6,494 nucleotides of DNA from an uncultured Clostridium sp. (GTDB lineage: Bacteria; Bacillota; Clostridia; TANB77; CAG-508). Made by a program: the position numbers and the translations under genes. The stretch covers positions 1 through 6,494 of the forward strand of contig USQY01000066.1 of the NCBI GenBank assembly GCA_900557045.1, in the 5' to 3' direction. Shown here piece by piece: positions 1-5,163 of this stretch (positions are counted from its first letter, which is position 1; each line of letters starts with the position of its first letter). The notes under the pieces were generated by a model. It was given only the letters and a program-made list of their open reading frames with translations. It was not told where the DNA came from and made no database searches.

Positions 1-35
1 GCGTTTGAAGGAGTTTGTTTTTTCAAAAGTAACAA

Positions 36-57
36 ATTTTTTCTCTCGGTGCTCCCA
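36..57 (-). repeat. Terminus of dispersed repeat (exact inverted copy of 5306-5327)
   Basis: Read on the minus strand, this stretch begins TGGGAGCACCGAGAG, continues with six A and a T, and matches 5306-5327 over 22 bases without a mismatch. A third, degenerate copy lies at 5195-5216. In the element at 5306 this motif forms the outer edge of a long palindrome. Here it is followed (minus strand, towards position 1) by a smaller hairpin-prone stretch, with TTTGTT at 13-18 and AACAAA at 31-36, so it may be the end of another copy cut by the window boundary. The match is seen directly; membership of a repeat family is inference. Confidence 0.75.
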
Positions 58-85
58 AAAAAACCAAAAGTAAAAGCACACACAC

Positions 86-114
86 TTGACATATCCCCCC
101 ACAAATGATTTAAT
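86..114 (+). promoter_or_regulatory. Sigma-A-type promoter of scpB
   Basis: A perfect TTGACA (86-91) is followed after a 17-base spacer by TTTAAT (109-114), about 28 bases before the scpB start. The overlapping TAATAT at 111-116 is a slightly less well-spaced -10 alternative. This suggests scpB is transcribed from its own start point rather than from an upstream scpA. Confidence 0.75.
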
Positions 115-141
115 ATAACCCATAAAGAAGGAGCGAAAAAT

Positions 142-822
142 ATGGAAAATAAAAAACAACAATCAATAATAGAATCAATCTTATTTGCAGCCGGAAGACA
201 AGTAGACCTAAAAGAACTAATGGCTGCAACAGAACTAAGTGAACCCGAACTAATGTCAATTATAGACAAAATGAAAAACGAATACCAAAACGAAAACAGA
301 GGGATAGAATTAATAAAAGTAGATAAATCATTTCAACTATGTGCCAAAAAAGAAAATTACGAATACATTTATCCTATTTTTGATAAAAGAAGTAAACCAA
401 ACTTATCACCAGCAGCATTAGAAACAATATCAATAATAGCATATAATCCAAAAATAACCAGAGCCGAAATAGAAGCAATTCGTGGAGTAAACTCAGATGG
501 AACAATATATAAGTTATTAGAATATGAATTAATACAAGAATCAGGAAGAATAGATGCACCAGGAAGACCCACAACATATGAAACTAGCCCAAAATTCTTA
601 AAAATGTTCGGACTTGGAAGTTTAGATGAATTACCAGAACTACCTAGATATAAACTAGACGAAAATCAACAAATTGTTATTGATGAATACATGGAAAATA
701 TAGATAACAAAATAATAAATAAGTCTGAAGAAAAAAATGATACTAAAATAAAAAATGATGAAAAAGTAAATGAAAAAAATAATACAGAAGATAACACAAA
801 AGATATTACAGATAATAATTAA
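142..822 (+). CDS. scpB: Segregation and condensation protein B
   Basis: ScpB is the winged-helix (KITE) partner of the kleisin ScpA. Two ScpB subunits bind one ScpA on the SMC dimer, forming the condensin that organises and segregates the chromosome. Residues about 5-85 and 86-165 form the two winged-helix domains. The second carries the hallmark stretch from PALETISIIAYNPKITRAEI through IRGVNSDGTIYKLLE and the GRPTTYET segment, followed by FGLGSLDELPEL. The start is set by GAAGGAG (127-133), 8 bases before the ATG. At 226 aa it is longer than a typical ScpB of about 190 aa. The excess is a charged, low-complexity Asn/Lys/Glu/Asp tail from about residue 180, probably disordered. It has its own promoter and terminator and looks monocistronic, which is unusual because scpA normally precedes it. 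The family assignment is firm. Confidence 0.96.
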   Translation: MENKKQQSIIESILFAAGRQVDLKELMAATELSEPELMSIIDKMKNEYQNENRGIELIKVDKSFQLCAKKENYEYIYPIFDKRSKPNLSPAALETISIIAYNPKITRAEIEAIRGVNSDGTIYKLLEYELIQESGRIDAPGRPTTYETSPKFLKMFGLGSLDELPELPRYKLDENQQIVIDEYMENIDNKIINKSEEKNDTKIKNDEKVNEKNNTEDNTKDITDNN

Positions 823-840
823 TAAAACAATACAACATAA

Positions 841-891
841 AGAATAGTAAAGTTGCCCAAAACATGGGCAACTTTACTATTCTCTTTTTTT
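841..891 (+). terminator. Strong intrinsic terminator of scpB, shared with the convergent small gene
   Basis: There is an 18-bp perfect stem (841-858 with 866-883), a 7-base loop AAAACAT, and a run of CTTTTTTT (884-891). It lies 18 bases after the scpB stop. The stop codon of the convergent Cys-rich gene (877-879) lies inside the right arm. The minus-strand tail after the stem is only moderately T-rich, so termination in that direction is likely but weaker. Confidence 0.93.
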
Positions 892-1002
892 AAAATATGC
901 ACAATCATTATTAGTATTAAAAGTTTGACTTACAGTTTTATCTAAACAACATTTACCATCTTTTTGATATATGCAATTAGAAGAACAATTAATATTTGTC
1001 AA
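877..1002 (-). CDS. Small cysteine-rich protein (41 aa, clostridial type)
   Basis: This is a 41-codon frame starting with TTG. A ribosome-binding site AGAGGTGA (1008-1015, minus strand) sits about 6 bases before it, and no better ATG or GTG start is present. The peptide has five Cys (residues 6, 10, 18, 19 and 34), with segments INCSSNCIYQKDGKCC and NNDCAYFKKRE. This spacing, with the DCAYF-like ending, resembles small Cys-rich proteins that I recall as common in Clostridia and often given unreliable names. The Cys pattern suggests metal binding, but that is inference. There is no signal peptide or membrane segment. Its last codons run into the terminator hairpin shared with scpB. Its promoter probably lies at 1029-1058. 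The frame is well supported by its site, codons and terminator; the function is unknown. Confidence 0.72.
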   Translation of the reverse strand: MTNINCSSNCIYQKDGKCCLDKTVSQTFNTNNDCAYFKKRE

Positions 1003-1028
1003 TAAAATCACCTCTAATAAAAATGTGG

Positions 1029-1058
1029 ATAATAAGTAATATGTACACTTTTTGTAAA
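1029..1058 (-). promoter_or_regulatory. Probable promoter of the Cys-rich small gene
   Basis: On the minus strand TTTACA (1053-1058) is followed by an 18-base spacer and TATTAT (1029-1034). Both boxes match the sigma-A consensus at five of six positions, and the gene starts about 27 bases further on. The surroundings are very AT-rich, so chance matches are possible. Confidence 0.45.
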
Positions 1059-1095
1059 ATTATGTACTTTTGAATATTTTATGTAACATTTGAAT
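1041..1095 (+). repeat. Three imperfect direct repeats between divergent small genes
   Basis: Related units begin at 1041 (ATGTACACTTTTTG), 1062 (ATGTACTTTTGAAT) and 1081 (ATGTAACATTTGAAT). Steps of 21 and 19 bases place them on about the same face of the helix two turns apart. They lie between the putative promoters of the leftward Cys-rich gene and the rightward spoVM operon and overlap both. They could be operator sites or simple AT-rich sequence drift. Confidence 0.45.
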
Positions 1096-1101
1096 TATAA
1101 T
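1072..1101 (+). promoter_or_regulatory. Possible sporulation (sigma-E-like) promoter of the spoVM operon
   Basis: GAATATT (1072-1078) fits the sigma-E -35 pattern (G/T)(A/C)ATATT. After 15 bases comes ATTATAAT (1094-1101), a partial match (5 of 8) to the CATACAAT-type -10. An ordinary reading is a TATAAT (1096-1101) with only a poorly spaced TTGAAT (1070-1075, 20-base spacer) as its -35. B. subtilis spoVM is known to be mother-cell expressed, which makes the sigma-E reading sensible. The -10 match is weak. Confidence 0.35.
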
Positions 1102-1135
1102 TTAATATTATATAGTAAAGAGGAGGTAATATATT

Positions 1136-1285
1136 ATGTTTTGTTTATTTAAAAAAACTTTGGGTGTATGTTTAATAGGACTTGGTTTAGGAATATTATT
1201 AGTATTACTACTTCCTCTTACTGGATGGCTATTTGCTATTGGTATTGCTGTATGTTTAATAGGTCTTGTATGGCTAGCTTGCTAA
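1136..1285 (+). CDS. Small hydrophobic membrane peptide (49 aa), first gene of the spoVM operon
   Basis: A strong ribosome-binding site AGGAGG (1121-1126), 9 bases before the ATG, supports this start. The 49-aa product has a short basic start (MFCLFKKTLG) followed by two hydrophobic stretches, about residues 10-27 and 31-48. They are split by a PLTG turn, predicting a two-pass membrane hairpin. Four Cys occur, at residues 3, 12, 40 and 49, the last being the C-terminal residue. The spoVM start lies 20 bases after its stop, with a separate ribosome-binding site and no terminator between, so the two are very likely cotranscribed. I do not recognise a named family. From position and topology a role at the spore or forespore membrane is a reasonable guess, nothing more. 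Frame confidence is high because of the site, the codon pattern and the compact operon. Confidence 0.82.
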   Translation: MFCLFKKTLGVCLIGLGLGILLVLLLPLTGWLFAIGIAVCLIGLVWLAC

Positions 1286-1305
1286 AATAAAGGAGAGTGT
1301 TTAAA

Positions 1306-1380
1306 ATGACTATAGTTGTTAAAAAAGTTCCTAAATTTTTACGAGGAATAGTAAAATTAATTTTTGGAATTAAAGATTAA
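1306..1380 (+). CDS. spoVM: Stage V sporulation protein SpoVM (24 aa)
   Basis: The 24-aa product MTIVVKKVPKFLRGIVKLIFGIKD aligns with the 26-residue B. subtilis SpoVM. They share the PKFL-GIV core, the proline at position 9 and the basic amphipathic character of the remaining helix. SpoVM sits on the convex outer forespore membrane, where it senses curvature and anchors the SpoIVA ATPase that builds the basement layer of the spore coat. The proline is important for shallow membrane insertion in the characterised protein. AAAGGAG with GAG extension (1289-1296) lies 9 bases before the ATG. Context agrees: the B. subtilis gene also faces rpmB convergently. The frame is too short for most gene finders. 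The remaining uncertainty comes only from its small size. Confidence 0.88.
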   Translation: MTIVVKKVPKFLRGIVKLIFGIKD

Positions 1381-1413
1381 TATGTTTTTTGTGTACATAA
1401 GTACTACATAATA

Positions 1414-1432
1414 TTAACTAATTCATAGTTAA
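1414..1432. other. Small hairpin downstream of spoVM
   Basis: There is a 7-bp stem TTAACTA (1414-1420) and TAGTTAA (1426-1432) with the loop ATTCA. It is weak and AT-only apart from one G:C pair, and it is not followed by a clean T run. It may add to 3' end stability of the spoVM transcript or mean nothing. Confidence 0.3.
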
Positions 1433-1435
1433 CAA

Positions 1436-1493
1436 AAATAAATTGGGTTAAATCAAATTATAATATTATAATCTGATTTAGCCCAATTTATTT
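1436..1493 (-). terminator. Bidirectional terminator between spoVM and rpmB
   Basis: A 20-bp stem (1436-1455 with 1474-1493) contains a single G:T wobble and the core TTGGG/CCCAA. Its 18-base loop is itself palindromic (TTATAATATTATAA). Read leftwards it ends in TTTATTTTTG, a fair T tract for rpmB, whose stop lies 12 bases away. Read rightwards the tail is TTTATTTATAAAATTT, so it can also end the spoVM transcript. Confidence 0.85.
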
Positions 1494-1505
1494 ATAAAAT
1501 TTAAA

Positions 1506-1703
1506 TTATGCTCTTTTTATTTTTCCTGAACGTAAACATTTTGAACATACATGAATTTTTTTTGTTTCTCCATTTATATCAGCTTTTATAGTTCTTAAGT
1601 TTGGAGCAAAAGTTCTAGTTGCTCTTCTACTTACATGTGAACGAGCTATACTAATTTTATTTCCCCAATTTTTTGTTTTATTACAAATTTCACATTTTGC
1701 CAT
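1506..1703 (-). CDS. rpmB: 50S ribosomal protein L28
   Basis: This is a component of the large ribosomal subunit, 65 aa and full length. It starts MAKCEICNKTKNWGNKISIA and has the L28 signature of basic residues around SHVSRRATRTFAPNL. Cys 4, 7, 53 and 56 form two CxxC pairs (CEIC and CSKC), so this is the zinc-binding (C+) form of L28; many bacteria also carry a Cys-free paralogue used under zinc limitation. AGGAGGTG (1712-1719, minus strand) sits 8 bases before the ATG. It is a single gene with its own promoter and terminator, convergent with spoVM as in B. subtilis. The assignment is firm. Confidence 0.98.
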   Translation of the reverse strand: MAKCEICNKTKNWGNKISIARSHVSRRATRTFAPNLRTIKADINGETKKIHVCSKCLRSGKIKRA

Positions 1704-1748
1704 TATTATTGCACCTCCTATATGCTTTTATTAAATTGACTAACTATA

Positions 1749-1777
1749 ATACTAACATATATTTCAAAAAAAATCAA
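1749..1777 (-). promoter_or_regulatory. Probable promoter of rpmB
   Basis: On the minus strand TTGATT (1772-1777) is followed by a 17-base spacer and TAGTAT (1749-1754). The -10 is preceded by TGT, giving an extended -10 (TGnTAGTAT). It lies about 45 bases before the rpmB start, leaving an ordinary short leader. Confidence 0.5.
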
Positions 1778-1778
1778 G

Positions 1779-1809
1779 AGTTTTGGAAAATCTTTTTTTC
1801 GGCAAAACT
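1779..1809. other. Small inverted repeat between rpmB and the GH18 gene
   Basis: AGTTTTG (1779-1785) and CAAAACT (1803-1809) form a 7-bp stem. Inside the loop GAAAA can pair with TTTTC. It lies between the divergent rpmB and GH18 genes, just upstream of the probable rpmB -35. No convincing -35 was found for the rightward gene. The best -10 is TATAAT at 1837-1842, without a well-spaced partner. Confidence 0.3.
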
Positions 1810-1872
1810 GTTTCCTAAAATCAAATTATATGTTATTATAATAATATAAAAAAATATGAGGAGAAATGTAAA

Positions 1873-3615
1873 ATGAAACATAAAAATGACGAAAATATAG
1901 AAAAACCAAAAAGCAAAATATTTTTGAAAATATTTATAATACTAATATTTTTAGCAGGAATAATGTTTTCACTAAAAATAGCACCAAATTATATAAGAAA
2001 TGATATTACAGACAAAACAAATTTAATAATAAATTATTCAAATGTAACAGGAAGAATGAAACAAAATTTACTAATAGATGAAAATGATGTAATATATCTA
2101 TCACTAAATGATATTATGAATTATTATGATAAACATATATATTATGACCAAAAATATAATCAAATTGTAACTTCTTCAGAAACTAAACTAGCTGTTCTAA
2201 AAATAGATGAAAAACAAATAACTGTAAATGGTGAAGAACATAAAATAAAAAGCACTGCTAAACTTAAAGATGATATTTATTATTTACCAATATCTGAAAT
2301 GGAAGATGTTTATAATATAAAAGTTAGTAAAATAGAAAATAAAGTAGTTATAGAATCACTAGATAAAAAACTGACTACAGGTAAAGCAACAAAAAAAATT
2401 AGTGTAAAATATAAACCTACATTTTTTTCAAGAACAATAGAAAAGGTTTCAAAAAATGAAAAAGTTATAATAGCAGAAGTTGATAAAAATACATTACCAC
2501 GTGGGTGGGTTAAAGTGCGTACACAAAATGGAAATATAGGTTATGTAGAAGAAAAATTATTAAGTAATATTTCTGTTGAAAGAGAAGAAAAAACATATTC
2601 ATTAAAAAACAATGAAAAAATAAGCTTAGCATGGGAATATTTTTCTGAATATGCCAAAGCACCAGATAATTCAGGAGTTACCTATAATGGTGTTAATGTT
2701 GTATCACCATCATTTTTCTATTTAAAATTACAAGATACTAAAAAAGAAAATGTATCTAAATTAGATGTTATTTCACAAGCTAATGTTTTAGAAAATGTTG
2801 GAGAACAAGGAATTCAATATATAAATTGGGCAAAAAGTAATGGCTATAAAATATGGCCAAAAGTTTCAAATGATACATTATCAACTACAATTGATGAATT
2901 TTCATGTATAATAAATGACTATCAATTGCGTGATATTATGATAAAAGATATTCTAAATTATGTAAAAGAATATAATTTAGATGGTATTAATTTAGATTTT
3001 GAATATATGTATCAAAATGATAAAGATGCGTTCTCAAAATTTGTTATAGAATTAGCACCACAATTACGAAATTTAGGAGCAAGCTTATCAGTTGATGTAA
3101 CAGCACCTGATGGATCTGCAAATTGGTCTTTATGCTATAATAGAAATTTAATTGGAGAAGTAGCAGATTATGTAGTGTTTATGGGATATGATCAATATGG
3201 TACAACAAAAATAGGAACAACTTCAGGATATAATTGGGTAGATTTAAGTTTAAATAAATTCTTAAATCAAGAAGAAGTACCAGCAGAAAAAATTATATTA
3301 GGATTACCTTTTTATACAAAATTATGGAAAACAAAAAATGGGGAAGTTGTTAATAGCACAGTAATAATGATTAAAAACATAAATAATATAATTCCGGAAA
3401 ATGCTACAAAAGAATGGAAAGAAGAATTACAACAATATTATATACAATATGAAAAAGATGGATATGTTTATAAAATGTGGATAGAAGATGAGGAATCTTT
3501 TACTAAAAAGTTAGATTTAGTACAAAAATATAATTTAGCAGGAGCTGCATACTGGAGAAAAGGATTTGAAAACGAAAAAATTTGGAATACAATAAAAAAT
3601 AATCTAGGGTTATAG
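1873..3615 (+). CDS. Membrane-anchored GH18 glycoside hydrolase with SH3-like domain
   Basis: This is a 580-aa extracellular enzyme likely to cleave peptidoglycan or another beta-1,4-GlcNAc polymer. Residues 17-34 are a single hydrophobic segment after a basic start, with no clear cleavage site, so it is probably an N-terminal anchor. Residues about 55-165 resemble the copper-amine-oxidase-N-like stalk domain of clostridial wall proteins. Residues about 172-235 look like a bacterial SH3 domain (GWVKVRTQNGNIGYV). Residues about 250-580 form the GH18 barrel. The catalytic strand reads LDGINLDFEY, with E377 the expected acid, D375 its partner, and Asn at 373 where classical chitinases have Asp. 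MGYDQYG (437-443) and AAYWRKGFE (558-566) are later barrel strands. Spore-cortex glycosidases such as SleL/YaaH share the NxDxE variant. GAGGAG (1858-1863) sets the start. The substrate is unproven. Confidence 0.9.
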   Translation: MKHKNDENIEKPKSKIFLKIFIILIFLAGIMFSLKIAPNYIRNDITDKTNLIINYSNVTGRMKQNLLIDENDVIYLSLNDIMNYYDKHIYYDQKYNQIVTSSETKLAVLKIDEKQITVNGEEHKIKSTAKLKDDIYYLPISEMEDVYNIKVSKIENKVVIESLDKKLTTGKATKKISVKYKPTFFSRTIEKVSKNEKVIIAEVDKNTLPRGWVKVRTQNGNIGYVEEKLLSNISVEREEKTYSLKNNEKISLAWEYFSEYAKAPDNSGVTYNGVNVVSPSFFYLKLQDTKKENVSKLDVISQANVLENVGEQGIQYINWAKSNGYKIWPKVSNDTLSTTIDEFSCIINDYQLRDIMIKDILNYVKEYNLDGINLDFEYMYQNDKDAFSKFVIELAPQLRNLGASLSVDVTAPDGSANWSLCYNRNLIGEVADYVVFMGYDQYGTTKIGTTSGYNWVDLSLNKFLNQEEVPAEKIILGLPFYTKLWKTKNGEVVNSTVIMIKNINNIIPENATKEWKEELQQYYIQYEKDGYVYKMWIEDEESFTKKLDLVQKYNLAGAAYWRKGFENEKIWNTIKNNLGL

Positions 3616-3631
3616 AATAAATAAAAAATTG

Positions 3632-3664
3632 CCAACATAATATATATAAAATATGTTATGTTGG
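3632..3664 (+). promoter_or_regulatory. Hairpin at the ribosome-binding site of the 321-aa gene (weak terminator or attenuator)
   Basis: CCAACATAATATAT (3632-3645) pairs with ATATGTTATGTTGG (3651-3664) over 14 bp with one G:T wobble and a 5-base loop, ATAAA. It follows the GH18 stop by 16 bases and leads into TGATTTTTATG. It could end part of the GH18 transcript. Its last two G residues are also the first two of the GGTGA ribosome-binding site of the next gene, so the folded form could restrain translation. Confidence 0.55.
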
Positions 3665-3672
3665 TGATTTTT

Positions 3673-4638
3673 ATGCTGAATAGAAATAATTGTAAAATAG
3701 GATATATACGATATAATGATAGAAAATATGAAAGATTTAAAGATAAAATTGCGAATATTTTTAGAAGAATATTTATAAAAGTAATAATAGAAAATATAGA
3801 TAATGGAATAATTATATTAATTCCTAAGTACAAATTTATAAAAAACACTAATAAATTTGTAAGAAAAAGAATTATTAATCAAATAAAAAAATATATTAAA
3901 TATGAAAATATGCAATATATAATTCTAGATAAGGACTTAAGTTTTATAGAGGAAAATTTAAGATTTATAAAGGAAGAGTTTAATAAAATTAATATACTTA
4001 ATGGAAAATATCTTATGAAAAATATAATTTCTAAGTTATTAGAATACATTTATAATGTAAATAATAAAAATATAAAATTAGAAAATATTTATATTTTTGT
4101 TAATGAATATACAAAAAACAATATAGGAATAATAGAAATGTTAGCTAGAAAATGTAAAACTGTAAATATTGTAACAGAAAATTTAAAATACTTTAGAAAA
4201 CTAGAAGATTTTTTATATAATGAAGGAATATTAATTACTGTTTCAAACAATAAAAGAAAAAGTGCTAAAAATGCAAAAATAATTATAAATATGGATTTTA
4301 GTAAAGATGTGTTTGAAAAATATACAATTAATATGAATTCTATAATAATAAATTTAACAAATGAAAAAAGTTTTTTTGAAAATACTTTTAGAGGAGTATG
4401 CATTAATAATATTGAAATAAGTATTGATAAAAATGTAAGGTGTTTTTACAAAGAATTTTATGGGGATATTAAGGAAAGTTTATATTTGGAGAGTATTATA
4501 TTAAATAAAGATTATAAATATGTGGAAAATAAATATGAAGAAAACAACTCGAAAATTTCTGATTTAATAGGAGTAAGAGGAAAAATTCAAAAAAATGAAT
4601 TTTGTGAAAGTATTGACAAATTTTTAAATCTGATTTAA
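3673..4638 (+). CDS. Hypothetical protein (321 aa), Rossmann-like central region
   Basis: I do not recognise this protein. I prefer the ATG at 3673, because GGTGA (3663-3667) lies 5 bases before it. The in-frame ATG at 3658 would add five residues but has no ribosome-binding site and sits inside a hairpin. The product is soluble-looking, rich in Ile, Asn and Lys, with no signal peptide or clear membrane span. An N-terminal part of about 120 residues alternates strands and basic helices (GIIILIPKYKFI, MQYIILDKDL). A middle region of about residues 130-215 shows a strand-helix-strand-helix-strand-strand order (NIYIFVNEYT, GIIEMLARKC, KTVNIVT, LEDFLYNEGI, LITVSNN, AKIIINMDF) like a nucleotide-binding Rossmann fold, but no glycine-rich loop is visible. 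It may be cotranscribed with the GH18 gene. Composition is even more AT-rich than its neighbours. Confidence 0.8.
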   Translation: MLNRNNCKIGYIRYNDRKYERFKDKIANIFRRIFIKVIIENIDNGIIILIPKYKFIKNTNKFVRKRIINQIKKYIKYENMQYIILDKDLSFIEENLRFIKEEFNKINILNGKYLMKNIISKLLEYIYNVNNKNIKLENIYIFVNEYTKNNIGIIEMLARKCKTVNIVTENLKYFRKLEDFLYNEGILITVSNNKRKSAKNAKIIINMDFSKDVFEKYTINMNSIIINLTNEKSFFENTFRGVCINNIEISIDKNVRCFYKEFYGDIKESLYLESIILNKDYKYVENKYEENNSKISDLIGVRGKIQKNEFCESIDKFLNLI

Positions 4639-4641
4639 TAT
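4613..4641 (+). promoter_or_regulatory. Sigma-A promoter of greA, overlapping the upstream stop codon
   Basis: A perfect TTGACA (4613-4618) and TAATAT (4636-4641) are separated by exactly 17 bases. The -35 lies in the last codons of the hypothetical gene and the -10 begins with its TAA stop. Transcription would start around 4648, about 39 bases before greA. Confidence 0.75.
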
Positions 4642-4686
4642 ATGTAAGACAATTAAGTAATAAACTAACATAAAGGAGGGAAAATA

Positions 4687-5163
4687 ATGGAGGAAAAAGA
4701 AGTAATACTAACACAAGAAGGTTTTGAAAATCTAGAAAAAGAATTGGAATATTTAAAAACTGAAAAAAGAGCTGAAATAGCTGAAAGAATAAAAGTAGCA
4801 TTAGGTTTTGGAGACTTATCTGAAAATTCAGAATATGATGAAGCTAAAAGTGCACAAGCTGCTAATGAGGAGAAAATTGCTGAATTAGAAAATAAGGTTA
4901 GATATGCTAAGATTATAGATGAATCTGAAATAGATACTAAAACAGTTCAAGTAGGTAATACTGTTAAATTGTGGGATTTAGATTTTGATGAAGAGGTATG
5001 TTATACAATTGTTGGTTCAACAGAAGTTGATTTGTTACAAAATAGAATTTCTAATGAATCACCAATAGGTACTGCTTTGTTGGGAGCTAAGAAAAACCAG
5101 ATAGTAGAAGTTCAGGCTCCTGCTGGGGTTGCTAAATATAAAATTTTGTCTATTACAAAATAA
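4687..5163 (+). CDS. greA: Transcription elongation factor GreA
   Basis: GreA enters the secondary channel of RNA polymerase and stimulates cleavage of backtracked transcripts so that stalled complexes can restart. The product is 158 aa, the usual full length. Residues 1-80 form the coiled-coil finger with the conserved tip GFGDLSENSEYDEAK. D43 and E46 are the acidic residues that position the catalytic magnesium (D41 and E44 in E. coli). Residues about 85-158 form the FKBP-like domain that binds polymerase, with VGNTVKLWDLD, SNESPIGTALLG and KYKILSI. AAGGAGG (4673-4679) lies 7 bases before the ATG. It has its own promoter and is followed by a hairpin. lysS, a frequent downstream partner of greA in Firmicutes, is absent here. 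The assignment is firm. Confidence 0.97.
   Translation: MEEKEVILTQEGFENLEKELEYLKTEKRAEIAERIKVALGFGDLSENSEYDEAKSAQAANEEKIAELENKVRYAKIIDESEIDTKTVQVGNTVKLWDLDFDEEVCYTIVGSTEVDLLQNRISNESPIGTALLGAKKNQIVEVQAPAGVAKYKILSITK

Noticed and set aside
369..577. Two overlapping leftward open frames of 67 codons inside scpB
   Set aside because: They are antisense shadows of a well-supported ScpB gene with no ribosome-binding site. Their Leu/Phe-rich composition is what AT-rich coding sequence gives on the opposite strand.
3658..3672. Upstream ATG at 3658 as start of the 321-aa gene
   Set aside because: It has no Shine-Dalgarno sequence and lies inside the stem of the hairpin. The ATG at 3673 has GGTGA 5 bases upstream.
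3468..3848. 126-codon leftward frame across the GH18 end and the next gene
   Set aside because: It runs antisense to two real genes and through the hairpin between them. Its hydrophobic composition is an AT-richness artefact and no start signal is seen.
4089..4801. Leftward frames of 104 and 101 codons opposite the 321-aa gene and greA
   Set aside because: They are Phe/Leu/Ile-rich antisense shadows with no ribosome-binding site. The second crosses the greA promoter and start.
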